Below, piece after piece: positions 35,308-44,425 of a DNA stretch of 64,000 nucleotides. Positions within the stretch are counted from its first letter, which is position 1. Every line of letters starts with the position of its first letter. The DNA lies in assembly GCA_001942415.1 (NCBI GenBank), contig MKJX01000184.1:62001-126000 (forward strand), read 5' to 3'. The notes beneath the pieces are model-generated. The model was not told the origin of the DNA, ran no database searches, and was given only the letters and a program-made list of their open reading frames with translations. Source of the DNA: Pseudonocardia sp. CNS-139 (GTDB lineage: Bacteria; Actinomycetota; Actinomycetes; Mycobacteriales; Pseudonocardiaceae). The translations under genes and the position numbers were made by a program.

Positions 35308-36135
35308 CTAGCGCAGGCCGGAGCGGACGAACCCGTCGACGATCTGGCGCTGCAGCACCAGGTAGAGCACGAGCACCGGCAGGCACGCGAGCCCCGCGGT
35401 CGCCATCAGCGGGCCCCAGTCGTTGCCCTCGGTGCCCATGAAGCTGCGCAGCCCCAGCTGCAGCACGGCGTTGCTGCGCTGGAGCACGAGCGCCGGCCAG
35501 AAGTACTCGTTCCACGCGTTGACGAACAGCAGGATGCCCAGCGCCGCGAGCGCCGGCCGCAGGTTCGGCACCACCACCGTCCAGAGCGTGGACCACGAGC
35601 CGCGCCCGTCCAGCCGCGCGGCCTCCAGCAGCTCCCGCGGGAACGCCTGCACGTGCTGGCGCAGCAGCATCACCGCCAGCGCCGTGCACAGCGACGGGAG
35701 CACCACCCCGGCGATCGTGTTGAGCACGCCGAGCCGGGCCAGCAGCACGTAGTTGGGCAGCATCGTCACCTGGAACGGCACCAGCCACGTCGCCACGAAC
35801 GCGAGGTAGAGCAGCCCTGTGCCGCGGAAGTCCCACGCCGCGAACGCGTAGCCGGCCAGCAGCCCGGTGAGCAGCTGCCCGAGCGCGATCAACGCCGCCA
35901 TCACGGTGGTGTTGAGCAGCAGCCCGCCCACGTCGAGCACCCGGAACGCGTCGGCGTAGCTCTGCACCGAGAGCGGCCACGGCAGCGGGGCCGGCGAGTA
36001 CACGTCCTCGGGCGCGCGCAGCGACGTGGCGTAGAGCCAGTAGATCGGGAACGCGCAGAGCACCCCGAGCCCGCCGAGCGCGACGTGCGCCGCGACCGTG
36101 CGGACCCGGGAGCGCTCGCCGACGGGTTCGTCCAT
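35308..36135 (-). CDS. Sugar ABC transporter permease, MalG type (second importer)
   Basis: Intact 275-aa permease with six predicted helices: VAAHVALGGLGVLCAFPIYW, NTTVMAALIALGQLLTGLLA, TGLLYLAFVATWLVPFQVTM and LAALGILLFVNAWNEYFWPA. The EAA loop ELLEAARLDGRGSWSTLWTV carries the conserved Glu-Ala-Ala and Gly that contact the ATPase. It is the last gene of a four-gene operon (ATPase, binding protein, MalF-type and MalG-type permease) on the minus strand, 19 nt after the MalF-type gene. The substrate is unknown; the CUT1 family imports di- and oligosaccharides or glycerol phosphate. Confidence 0.9.
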   Translation of the reverse strand: MDEPVGERSRVRTVAAHVALGGLGVLCAFPIYWLYATSLRAPEDVYSPAPLPWPLSVQSYADAFRVLDVGGLLLNTTVMAALIALGQLLTGLLAGYAFAAWDFRGTGLLYLAFVATWLVPFQVTMLPNYVLLARLGVLNTIAGVVLPSLCTALAVMLLRQHVQAFPRELLEAARLDGRGSWSTLWTVVVPNLRPALAALGILLFVNAWNEYFWPALVLQRSNAVLQLGLRSFMGTEGNDWGPLMATAGLACLPVLVLYLVLQRQIVDGFVRSGLR

Positions 36136-36153
36136 GTCTCCTCGGTCGTCCCC

Positions 36154-37091
36154 TCAGCTGTCGTGGAAGCTCACGCGGTCCGACAGCGCGACCAGCCCGG
36201 CCGCCACCACGCCGAACCCGAGGAAGAAGATCACCCCGGCCGCGGCGCCGAGCCCGGCGTCGAACGAACCGAACCCGTAGTCCCACAGCAGGTAGTGGAC
36301 GGTGGTCGTGGCGCCGGACGGGCCGCCGCCGGTCAGCGTGTCGACCAGCGGGAAGCTCCACTGCGCCGAGAGCAGCACGGTGACCAGCGCGAGGAACACC
36401 AGCGTCGGCGAGAGCAGCGGGAGCGTCACCCAGCGGGTGACCTGCCACCGGCTCGCCCCGTCGAGCGCGGCCGCCGCGGCGTAGTCGCGGTCGATGCCGG
36501 CGAGCCCGGCCGCGACGACGAGCACCGCGAAGCCGAGCACGTGCCACCCGGTGACGACGACGATCGCGAGCTGCGCCGGCCCCGGCTCCTGCAGCCAGTT
36601 CGTGGTGGTGCCGAGCACCTGGTTGACCGCGCCCGAGCGCGGGTCGAGCAGCCACTGCCACACGGCCGCGCCGGCGACCGGCGCGATGAGCAGCGGCGAG
36701 AACACCAGTGCCTGGTACACCACCGCGGCCCGGCCGCGCACCCGCCGCGCGAGCAGCCCGACCAGCACCGGGACGGCCACCGTGAACGGCAGCAGCGCCA
36801 GCACCAGCAGCACCGTCCGCCCGACCGAGGCCCCGAAGTCGGGCAGCGCGAACAGGCGCGCGTAGTGGCGAGCCCGGCCGGCTCCATCGGCGTGGTCGGC
36901 AGCAGGTTCCACGAGAAGAACGACAGCTGCACGGTCTCGGCCAGCGGGTGGTACACCCACGTCACGAGCAGGGCGAGCCCCGGTGCGAGGTACAGGTACG
37001 GGACGAGCGCGCGGGCCCGTTCGCGCGGGCCCCGCCGCCGCGCCGGGACGACCGCCCGGGCCGCGGGCGGCGGGGCCACCTCGACGAGCAC
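36154..37091 (-). CDS. Sugar ABC transporter permease, MalF type (second importer, one frameshift)
   Basis: About 312 aa (MLVEVAPPPAARAVVPARRR). Helices include LVPYLYLAPGLALLVTWVYH, TVLLVLALLPFTVAVPVLVG and AQLAIVVVTGWHVLGFAVLV. The EAA loop is DYAAAAALDGASRWQVTRWV. One base is missing near 36870, between EPAGLA and HYARLFALPDFGASVG. Its start lies only 2 nt after the binding-protein stop. It forms a heterodimer with the MalG-type permease at 35308. Confidence 0.86.
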
Positions 37092-37093
37092 GG

Positions 37094-38465
37094 TCAGCCG
37101 CCCGCCGGGAGCAGCGCCGACTGCCGTTGCGCGGCCGCCGTGAGGGTCGCCTGCGGGTCGGCGCCCTGCAGCACGACCTGCTCGACCGCGGCCATCATCC
37201 CGTCGCGGATCTGCAGGTAGTCTCGCCGGGGAAGGACACCCACGGCTCCATGGCGTCCATCTGCGCGAGGTTCGTCCGCACGAGCGGGTTGGCCGCGGCC
37301 CACGGCGCGAGCCCGGCCGGGTCGTCGACGAGCCCGGTGCGCAGCGGCAGGTAGCCGATCTTGCTGGAGATCTGGACGTACGCCTCGTCGCTGGTCAGGA
37401 ACCGGATCAGCTCCCACGCGGCGCGCTGCTTGGCCGGGTCGTCCGAGAGCACGAACAGGGCCGCGCCGGAGTTCGTCGGCACCGCGGGCCGGCCGTCGAC
37501 GCCGGGGTGCCGGTGCCGCGCAGCTCCCAGCCGCCGCCCTGCGCGCCCCTGGTGAACGTGCCCTGCAGCGCGCTGGACTCCAGGATCATGCCCAGGTCGC
37601 CGCGCGCGAACCCTCCACCGCCTGCTGCTGGCTGAGCTTCGGCGCGGCGCCGGAGGTCACGAGGTCCTGCAGCATCGCGACGGCCTCCACCGCGGGCGCG
37701 TCGGCGAACTCGAGGCGGGTGCGGTCCGGCGAGATCACCCGCCCGCCGTTGGAGCGCACGACGCTCTGGAGGCACCAGTCCTTGGCGGTCTCGGTGACGC
37801 AGTGACGTAGACGCCGTCCTTGCCGGTGGCCTGCGCGATCCGCCGGCCGGCGTCCGCGACCTGCGCCCACGTCGCCGGCGGGTGCTGCGGGTCGAGCCCG
37901 GCCTGCCGGAAGAGCGTCGCGTTGTAGAAGAGCACCGGCGTGGAGAAGACGAACGGGATGCCGTAGGTCTTGCCGTCGTAGTCGCCCAGCGTGCGGGCCT
38001 TGGGCGCGAACGGGTGGCCGTCCTCGAAGTTCGTGGCCACGGCGTCGGCGCCGACGAGGTCGTCGAGCGCTTGGCGCCCAGCTGGTTGACGGTGAAGTCG
38101 AGGTCGCTGAACCCGAGCTGCGCGACGTCCGGCGGGACGCCGACGGCGAGCTGGGCCTGCACGCTGGAGACGGTGTCGTTCGCCGGGTTCGCGCTGCTGC
38201 CCTGCGGCTTCTGCCCGGTCACCGTGATGGTCGGGTGTCGACGGCGGAACTCGTCGAGCAGCGCGGTGAACGTGTCGGTCCACGCCCCGGCCTGCCCGAA
38301 GTTGTAGCTCTCCAGCACGATCGACACCTGCTGGCCGGGCGCCAGCTCGGGCACCGGGCCGGCCGGGGCGGCCGCGGGTGCGGGGGCGACGCTGCCGAGC
38401 CCGCAGGCCGACAGGGCCAGCGCCGCCGCGACGGCGAGCGCGGGGAGGGCGGACGGTCTCTTCAC
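37094..38465 (-). CDS. Sugar ABC transporter substrate-binding lipoprotein (second importer, about five frameshifts)
   Basis: Family-1-type binding protein of about 455 aa. The signal peptide ends LALSAC with the lipid-attachment Cys at residue 21. Landmarks are QVSIVLESYNFGQAGAWTDT, SVQAQLAVGVPPDVAQLGFS, GDYDGKTYGIPFVFSTPVLF, GFARGDLGMILESSALQG, MPTNSGAALFVLSDDP and the C-terminal SLAFPGDY-like segment (SFPGDYLQIRDGMMAAVEQV). The frame changes near 38075, 37800, 37610, 37505 and 37220, the densest cluster of breaks in the window. All pieces are in order and conserved, so sequence error seems more likely than decay. It works with the permeases downstream and the ATPase upstream. Confidence 0.8.
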
Positions 38466-38481
38466 GGTGGTGCTCCTCGGG

Positions 38482-39609
38482 TCAGGCCGGGACGGGGAGG
38501 ACGGGCGCGGGCGCGGCGACGAGCCGGCGTCCGCTGCCGGGGTCGAACAGGTGCAGGCGGTCCGGGGTGGTCGTGAGCGTCACGGCGTCGCCGGGGGCCA
38601 GGCGCAGCGGCCGCGGCCCGCGGACGGGCACGCGCGGTGCCCCGTCCCCGTCGCCGACGACGCAGTGCGCGACCTCCTCGCTGCCGAGGTTCTCGACGAG
38701 CCGCACGGTGCCGCGCAGCCGCGCGGCGCCGGGGGCGGGCGCGTCGGTGGGCACGAGGTGCTCGGCGCGCACGCCCAGCACCACGTCACGGCCCGCGTCG
38801 CCGGGGTCGGCGAGCCCGAGCGGCGCGTCGAGGCCGGGTGCGCGGGCGTGCAGCGCGCCGTCGACGCTCTCCAGGCGGGCCGGGACGAGCCCCATCGCCG
38901 GCGAGCCGAGGAACCCGGCGACGAACAGCGAGGCCGGCGCGTCGTACACGTGCGCGGGCGTGCCGACCTGCTCCAGCCGGCCCGCGTCGAGCACGGCGAT
39001 GCGGGTGGCCATCGTCATCGCCTCCACCTGGTCGTGCGTGACGTGCACGAACGTCGAGCCCAGCCGGCGGTGCAGCTCGGTCAGCTCCGCGCGGGTGGCG
39101 GTGCGCAGCGTCGCGTCGAGGTTGGACAGCGGCTCGTCCAGCAGGAACGCGCCCGGGTCGCGCACCAGCGCGCGGGCCAGCGCGACCCGCTGGCGCTGCC
39201 CGCCGGACAGCTCGCGCGGGCGCCGGTGCAGCAGCCCGCCGAGCCCGAGCACGCCGGCCACGGCCTCGACGCGGGCGGCCGTCTCGGCCCGCGGGCGGTG
39301 CCGGGCGCGCAGCGGGAAGCCGATGTTGCGGGCCACCGTCAGGTGCGGGTAGAGCGCGTAGCTCTGGAAGACCATCGCGAGGTCGCGGTCCCGGGGCGGG
39401 GTGGCGGTGATGTCGCGGCCGTCGAGCAGGATGCGCCCGGCCGTCGGCGGGGTCAGGCCGGCGAGCATCCGCAGCAGCGTCGACTTCCCGCAGCCGGACG
39501 GGCCGAGCAGCACGAGGAAGTCGCCGTCGGGCACGTCGAGGTCGATCCCGTCGACGGCGACGACCGACCCGAACCTGCGGGTCAGGCCTTCGATCCGGAT
39601 GCTGCTCAA
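38482..39609 (-). CDS. Sugar ABC transporter ATP-binding protein, MsmK/UgpC type
   Basis: Intact 375-aa ATPase. Walker A GPSGCGKST, Q-loop VFQSYALYPHLTV, signature LSGGQRQRVALARAL, Walker B AFLLDEPLSNLD and the switch His in VHVTHDQVEAMTMA are all present. The C-terminal third is a TOBE-type regulatory domain (LGVRAEHLVP). TTG at 39607-39609 is taken as the start (SSIRIEGLTRRFG) because GAGAGGA lies 6-10 nt upstream; the longer ATG frame is unconserved. It is the first gene of the second importer operon. It may also serve the first importer (3834-7009), which has no ATPase of its own, as MsmK-type proteins do in streptomycetes. Confidence 0.92.
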   Translation of the reverse strand: MSSIRIEGLTRRFGSVVAVDGIDLDVPDGDFLVLLGPSGCGKSTLLRMLAGLTPPTAGRILLDGRDITATPPRDRDLAMVFQSYALYPHLTVARNIGFPLRARHRPRAETAARVEAVAGVLGLGGLLHRRPRELSGGQRQRVALARALVRDPGAFLLDEPLSNLDATLRTATRAELTELHRRLGSTFVHVTHDQVEAMTMATRIAVLDAGRLEQVGTPAHVYDAPASLFVAGFLGSPAMGLVPARLESVDGALHARAPGLDAPLGLADPGDAGRDVVLGVRAEHLVPTDAPAPGAARLRGTVRLVENLGSEEVAHCVVGDGDGAPRVPVRGPRPLRLAPGDAVTLTTTPDRLHLFDPGSGRRLVAAPAPVLPVPA

Positions 39610-39792
39610 CGGGGTCCTCTCACCGGGGGCGGGCGAGCAGACCGTAGGAGCGCGGGCGGTCCGCGGGGGTCGGCGAGAGGCAGCGCCGATCGCCCGATCA
39701 CGCCGGGACGCGACGGCGGTCCGGATGTCGCCGCCGCGCAACCGGCCGTTCGCCGGCGCGACCTAGGTTGACGCCCGGCGGGAGGCGAGCAG

Positions 39793-40704
39793 ATGGAGTT
39801 CCGGTACCTGGTGTCGTTCCTGGCGATCGCCGAGGAGCTGCACTTCGGGCGGGCGGCCGCGCGCCTGCACCTCGCGCAGCCCTCGCTCTCCCAGCAGCTC
39901 CAGCGGCTCGAACGCGACGTCGGCGTGCAGCTGGTCAGCCGCACGTCCCACGAGGTGCGGCTGACGCCGGCCGGCGAGGCGTTCCGCGCCGAGGCCGAGC
40001 GGATCGTCGGGCAGGCCGCGCGGGCCGTCGAGGTGGCGAAGGCGGCGGCGCAGGGCCGCTCGGGCACCGTGAGCGTCGGGTTCAACTTCCCGGCCGGGAT
40101 GACCGTGCTCCCGCCGACGCTGGCCCGGCTCGCCGCCGACCACCCGCGCGTGCTCGCGCAGCTCTGGGAACGGCGCAGCGGCCCGCAGGTCGACGCGCTG
40201 CTCAGCTCCGAGCTGGACGTCGGGTTCGTCTACGGGCGCCCGCGCGCCGCGCAGCTGGAGGCGCGCGAGCTGCTCACGCTGCCGGTCGTCGCCGTCGTGG
40301 GGCGGCAGCACCCGTGGGCGCGGCGGACGTCGATCGCGGTGCAGGAGCTGGGGGAGCGGCCCTGCGTGCTCTTCCGGCGCGAGCAGAGCCCGGCCATGTA
40401 CGACGCGATCGTGCAGGCCGCGGCGGCGGCCGGGACCGAGCTCGTGGTCGCCGAGGAGGTGGACGACCCGCTCGCCACGGCCGTCATGGTCACCGCGCGG
40501 CCGCTCGTCGGGTTCGCGTCGACGGCGCGGGCCGCGCGGGCCGGCGCGCAGGGGCTCGTCGCGGTGCCGCTGACCGGGCCCGTGCCGCGCCTGAGCCTGC
40601 ACGTCGCGTGGCGGGCCGGCGACACCTCGCCCGTCGTCGACGCGTTCCTGACGAGCCTCGCCTGCGCCGGGCCGTTCCCGCTGAAGCAGCCCGAGACCGT
40701 CTGA
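39793..40704 (+). CDS. LysR-family transcriptional regulator
   Basis: Intact 303-aa regulator starting MEFRYLVSFLAIAEELHFGR. The winged helix-turn-helix is AAARLHLAQPSLSQQLQRLE (residues ~18-37). The effector domain starts near residue 90 (GTVSVGFNFPAGMTVLPPTL) and has the usual two-lobed substrate-binding fold. It is divergent from the sugar importer operon, whose ATPase starts 184 bp away, so that operon is the first candidate target. No clear T-N11-A motif was picked out in the gap. Confidence 0.92.
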   Translation: MEFRYLVSFLAIAEELHFGRAAARLHLAQPSLSQQLQRLERDVGVQLVSRTSHEVRLTPAGEAFRAEAERIVGQAARAVEVAKAAAQGRSGTVSVGFNFPAGMTVLPPTLARLAADHPRVLAQLWERRSGPQVDALLSSELDVGFVYGRPRAAQLEARELLTLPVVAVVGRQHPWARRTSIAVQELGERPCVLFRREQSPAMYDAIVQAAAAAGTELVVAEEVDDPLATAVMVTARPLVGFASTARAARAGAQGLVAVPLTGPVPRLSLHVAWRAGDTSPVVDAFLTSLACAGPFPLKQPETV

Positions 40705-40784
40705 GCTGCGGCGATCGGGGTTCGTGATCGCGCGTGTGGGACTTGGCCGTTGCCCGCGCCCGCGCGCGTGGAGATCGTCGGCGC

Positions 40785-41633
40785 ATGCGACTCACCGTTC
40801 TCGGGTGCCGGTCGGGTGTGCCGGCCGACGGGCAGGCCAGCTCCGGGTACCTCGTCGAGGCCGCCGGCACCCTGCTGCTGGACTGCGGGCCCGGCGTCGC
40901 GACCGCCGTCTCCGGGGCGGTCCCGCCGGCCGCGCTCGGCGCCGTCGTGGTCAGCCACCTGCACGTCGACCACTGCTACGACCTGCTCCCGCTCGGCAAG
41001 GCGCTGCTCACCGCGCGGGCCCGGCGGGTGATGGCACAGCGGAAGGCCGGGCCGCTCGACGCGCTGCGGCACCTGGACACCGCCGCCCCGGGGGTCCCGC
41101 TCCTCGTGCCCGCGGGCGGGCGGGAGCTGCTGGCCGGGCTCGCGGCGCTCTTCCCGATGCCGACGTTCCCGCTGCTGGAGCGGGCGTTCGAGGTTGCGTT
41201 CGACGTGCGGGAGTACGCGCCCGGGGACGTCCTGGACGTCGCCGGGTTCCGCGTGACGCCCCATCTGCTGCGGCACGCCGCGCCCAACTGCGGGATGCGC
41301 GTCGAGGCCGACGGCGCCGTGCTGGCCTACACCGGCGACACCGGGCCGTGCCCGGGGCTGGCGGAGCTGGCCGCCGGGGCGGACCTCTTCCTGGCCGAGT
41401 GCACGCTCGACCACACCGACGACGGCGCGCACGGCCACCTCTGCGCCGCCGACGCGGCCGCCGTCGCCGCCGCGAACGGGGTGGGGGAACTGGTGCTCAC
41501 GCACTTCACCACGGCCGACCCGGCCGGCCTCGCGGCCCACCGCGCGGCCGCGGAAGCGCTGTTCACGGGCCCGGTCCGCACCGCCACCCCCGGCGCCCGC
41601 TTCCCCGTCCCCACCCGCCACCCGGCGGCTTGA
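40785..41633 (+). CDS. Metallo-beta-lactamase-fold hydrolase (RNase Z / PhnP-like group)
   Basis: Intact 282-aa protein. MRLTVLGCRSGVPADGQASSG is followed by the metal motif SHLHVDH (HxHxDH at 58-63). DTG-type acid (LAYTGDTGPCPG) and the later His (ELVLTHFTT) complete a two-metal site. Proteins of this group include tRNase Z, arylsulfatases and PhnP-type phosphodiesterases. The C-P lyase operon later in the window lacks phnP, so this enzyme is a conceivable substitute, but it is more than 6 kb away, on the other strand, and has no special evidence. The ATG at 40785 is preferred to one at 40734. The stop adjoins a large repeat array. Confidence 0.82.
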   Translation: MRLTVLGCRSGVPADGQASSGYLVEAAGTLLLDCGPGVATAVSGAVPPAALGAVVVSHLHVDHCYDLLPLGKALLTARARRVMAQRKAGPLDALRHLDTAAPGVPLLVPAGGRELLAGLAALFPMPTFPLLERAFEVAFDVREYAPGDVLDVAGFRVTPHLLRHAAPNCGMRVEADGAVLAYTGDTGPCPGLAELAAGADLFLAECTLDHTDDGAHGHLCAADAAAVAAANGVGELVLTHFTTADPAGLAAHRAAAEALFTGPVRTATPGARFPVPTRHPAA

Positions 41634-41636
41634 CCC

Positions 41637-41842
41637 CGACTCGCGCGCACTCACACCCCGACTCGCGCGCACGAATCGCGCGACTCGCGCGCACTTTCAC
41701 CGCGACTCGCGGGCGGGCGCCCCCGCGAGTCGGGCTCTGGCTGTACGCGAGTCGGGCTCTGGGTGCGCGCGAGTCGCGGTCTGGCTGTACGCGAGTCGCT
41801 GGGAAAGTGCGCGCGAGTCGCTGGAATAGTGCGCGCGAGTCG
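41637..41842. repeat. 22-bp-period inverted repeat array, copy B (largest)
   Basis: Four units CGACTCGC begin at 41637, 41659, 41681 and 41703. They face six units GCGAGTCG beginning at 41725, 41747, 41769, 41791, 41813 and 41835. Every step is exactly 22 bp, and the arms meet at a GGGCGGGCGCCC centre. Unit interiors vary (tails TGTAC or TGCGC). The array fills the whole gap between two convergent stops (41633 and 41843). Confidence 0.93.
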
Positions 41843-42145
41843 TCAGGTGGGGCGGCGGTCGTCGGTGCGGGCCGCCTTGGCGGCCTTGGCCTCCTGCGCC
41901 TGGGCGCGTGCGTGCGCCTGCTGGGCCAGGAGGTACCGCAGCTCGGCCTCGGTGGCGAGGTCGTACTCGGCGGGCGTCAGGTAGACGGTGACGGACCCGT
42001 CGCTGATACGCACGATGTCGCCGCGTTCGCCCTCGGGGGCGGGCTGGCCCAGCGGGTTCTGCAGCAAGCGGGTGACCTGGAGCGGAACGCTCACCTGTCG
42101 CGCCCGCGGCCGGAAGATGGCCAGCACATGAACGGCATGCGTCAA
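41843..42145 (-). CDS. Hypothetical 100-aa protein
   Basis: The product begins MTHAVHVLAIFRPRARQVSV. The middle is beta-rich (GDIVRISDGSVTVYLTPAEY), and the C terminus is a charged Ala-rich helix (AELRYLLAQQAHARAQAQEA), probably a coiled coil. A GTG at 42127 is an alternative start. I do not recognise a family. It is convergent with the MBL-fold gene across the repeat array and 79 bp downstream of the L,D-transpeptidase gene on the same strand. Confidence 0.6.
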   Translation of the reverse strand: MTHAVHVLAIFRPRARQVSVPLQVTRLLQNPLGQPAPEGERGDIVRISDGSVTVYLTPAEYDLATEAELRYLLAQQAHARAQAQEAKAAKAARTDDRRPT

Positions 42146-42224
42146 TCATGCACGGTGGAGGTCCGCTCGCGAAACGGTGGCATCCGCGCTCGGCCGTCCG
42201 GAGCAGACCGTCGCGGGGAGTGCC

Positions 42225-43124
42225 TCAGTAGACGTGGACGGGCGTGCCGATCTCGGCGACGCCGCTGGACCACAGCAGGTCCATCGCCGCGTTCGTCAGC
42301 CGGACGCACCCGTGCGAGGCGGGCTGCGCCGGGATGCTGCCGGACCCGTGCACGGCGATGCCGCCGCGGAAGTACTTGGGCCGGTAGAGGTCGCCGAGCT
42401 CGGCCCGGCGCAGCCCGTTGATCTGCCGCAGGACCTCGAACTCGCCGCGCGGGGTGCGGGCGACACCGGTGCCGCCGGACGGGCGGTCGTAGGCCTCGCC
42501 GCTCCCGGTGGAGGTGTTGAAGGCCCACTGCACCTGGCCGCCCTGCACGACCAGCAGGAGCTGGCGTTCGAGGTCGACCTCCAGCCGGTCGCCGGTGCCG
42601 TCCTGGGCGGTCGGCCGGACGGCGGTGGGCAGGTGCTGGCGGGTCTGCGGGCCGGCGATCCCGTCGCGGGTGAGCCCCTCGGCCTTCTGGAACGCCATGA
42701 CGGCCTGGCGGGTGAGCTGCCCGTAGTTGCCGTCGGCGTCCCCGAGCCAGAAGCCCAGCTCAGTGAGCCGGTTCTGCAGCGCGATCACGTACGGGCCGCT
42801 GTCGCCGAGGCGCAGCGACGCGGGCTCCTGCTCGACGGGGGCGGGGGCCGGGGTGGCGCCGGGAGCGGGCGTCGCGCCGGGTGCGGGCGTGGCTGCCGGG
42901 CACCGGGCGCGGACGGGGACGGTGGGCGTCGCGGGGACGGCGGGCGATGCCGCGGGTGGCGCGACGGGCACCGGTGGCGCCGCCGCGCCGGGCTGCCCGG
43001 CCGTCTGCGCGCACGCGCTGAGCGTCAGCCCGCTCGCGACGACGAGCGTGACGGCGAGCCGCACCGGCCGGCCGGTCCTGCGCTCCGGACTCGCGTGGGC
43101 GCGGCCCACGACCCCCTCGTCCAT
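42225..43124 (-). CDS. L,D-transpeptidase lipoprotein with peptidoglycan-binding domain
   Basis: Intact 299-aa exported protein. A signal sequence ends LSAC, with the lipid Cys at 38. A Pro/Ala-rich linker with three near-copies of TPAPGA follows. Residues ~105-165 form a PG_binding_1 domain (GPYVIALQNRLTELGFW, GQLTRQAVMAFQKAEGL). The YkuD catalytic domain fills the rest; the motif GIAVHGSGSIPAQPASHGCV gives catalytic His and Cys273. It makes 3-3 cross-links in peptidoglycan or anchors proteins to it. It is a single gene, divergent from the amidohydrolase. Confidence 0.93.
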   Translation of the reverse strand: MDEGVVGRAHASPERRTGRPVRLAVTLVVASGLTLSACAQTAGQPGAAAPPVPVAPPAASPAVPATPTVPVRARCPAATPAPGATPAPGATPAPAPVEQEPASLRLGDSGPYVIALQNRLTELGFWLGDADGNYGQLTRQAVMAFQKAEGLTRDGIAGPQTRQHLPTAVRPTAQDGTGDRLEVDLERQLLLVVQGGQVQWAFNTSTGSGEAYDRPSGGTGVARTPRGEFEVLRQINGLRRAELGDLYRPKYFRGGIAVHGSGSIPAQPASHGCVRLTNAAMDLLWSSGVAEIGTPVHVY

Positions 43125-43273
43125 CGTCTCTCCCTCGCACCCCGAGACCCGGTCCCACCGGGCCGCGCATCCCCGATCATGCGCCCTCGACCACGGTAGG
43201 ACGCGAACGCAACGCGTTCGGTTGCCGAAACGTCACCCGGCGGGCCCGGTCGCTTGACCGGTCCACCGCGGCG

Positions 43274-44425
43274 GTGTCTGCTCTGCGCGTGGGCACCGCG
43301 CCGGCATCCGCTCCCGCGCTCGCGGCGGCCGTCGACGCGCTCCCGCTGGTCGACCACCACGTGCACGGCGCGTCCACGGCCGACCTCGACGCGGACGCGC
43401 TGGCGGCGGGCCTCACCGAGTCGCCGTTCCCGCCGGCGCCGGGCACGAGCTTCCTCGACTCGCAGCTGGGGTTCGCGGTGCGCCGCTGGTGCGCGCCCGT
43501 GCTCGACCTCCCCGCCCACGTGGACGCCGCGGCGTACGTGGCGCGGCGCCGCGAGCTGGGCCCGGCCGAGGTGGCCCACCGGCTGCTGCGCGCGAGCGGG
43601 ATCGGGCACTTCCTGGTGGACACCGGCTACCGGGCCGGCGAGCTGCTCGACCCGGCCGGGCTGGCCGCGGCGGCGGGGGCGCGGGCCGCGGAGGTCGTGC
43701 GGCTGGAGGCCGTCGCGGAGGAGATGGCGGCGACGGGGGTGGGCGCGGGCGGGTTCGCCGCCGCGTTCGCCGACGCCCTGCACGCGCGGGCCACGGGCGC
43801 GGTCGGGCTGAAGACCGTGGTCGCGTACCGGTACGGGCTCGACTTCGACCCGGACCCGCCGACGCCCGTGCAGGTCCGGGCCGCGGCGGGGGACTGGCTG
43901 CGGGCCGGCGGCCGCCTGACGGACCCGGTGCTGCTGCGGCACCTGATCTGGACGGCCGTCGGCACCGGCCTGCCGCTGCAGTTCCACGCCGGGCTCGGCG
44001 ACCCCGACCTCACGCTGCACCGCACCGACCCCTCGCTGCTGACGGAGTTCCTGCGCCGCGTCCGGGTGCCGGTGATGCTGCTGCACTGCTACCCGTACCA
44101 CCGCGCGGCCGGGTACCTCGCCGCCGTCTTCCCGCACGTCCACCTCGACGTCGGGCTCGCCGTCACGATGACGGGCGCGCGCAGCCGCGCGGTGGTGGCC
44201 GAGGCGCTGGAGCTGGCGCCGTTCGGGAAGGTGCTCTTCTCCTCCGACGCGTTCGGCCCGCCCGAGCTGCACCACCTCGGCGCGCTGCTGTGGCGGCGGG
44301 CGGTCACCGCGGTGCTCGGGGAGTGGGTCGCGGCGGGCGACTGGGCCGAGGCCGACGCGGTGCGCGTCGCGGAGCTGGTCGGAGCGGGCAACGCACGGCG
44401 CGTCTACCGGTTGGAGGAACCGTGA
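43274..44425 (+). CDS. Amidohydrolase, FluG N-terminal-domain-like
   Basis: Intact 383-aa TIM-barrel metal hydrolase from GTG 43274. VDALPLVDHHVHGAS gives the first metal HxH pair, AVGLKTVVAYRYGLDF the bridging Lys region, LPLQFHAGLGDPDLTLHR the next His, VMLLHCYPYHRAAGYLA another, and LFSSDAFGPPELHHLG the final Asp. This is the amidohydrolase group that forms the N-terminal half of fungal FluG and occurs in bacteria beside glutamine-synthetase-like genes. Its stop overlaps the GS-like start (GTGA), so the two products are made together. It likely releases or removes an acyl/glutamyl group, but the substrate is not known. Confidence 0.85.
   Translation: MSALRVGTAPASAPALAAAVDALPLVDHHVHGASTADLDADALAAGLTESPFPPAPGTSFLDSQLGFAVRRWCAPVLDLPAHVDAAAYVARRRELGPAEVAHRLLRASGIGHFLVDTGYRAGELLDPAGLAAAAGARAAEVVRLEAVAEEMAATGVGAGGFAAAFADALHARATGAVGLKTVVAYRYGLDFDPDPPTPVQVRAAAGDWLRAGGRLTDPVLLRHLIWTAVGTGLPLQFHAGLGDPDLTLHRTDPSLLTEFLRRVRVPVMLLHCYPYHRAAGYLAAVFPHVHLDVGLAVTMTGARSRAVVAEALELAPFGKVLFSSDAFGPPELHHLGALLWRRAVTAVLGEWVAAGDWAEADAVRVAELVGAGNARRVYRLEEP

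Noticed and set aside
40785..41633. Assignment of the MBL-fold hydrolase as PhnP
   Set aside because: It has the HxHxDH motif but is outside the phn operon on the other strand, and nothing specific to PhnP was seen.
41637..41842. CRISPR array
   Set aside because: The 22-bp units have no constant repeat plus unique spacer structure, units occur in both orientations, and no cas genes are present.
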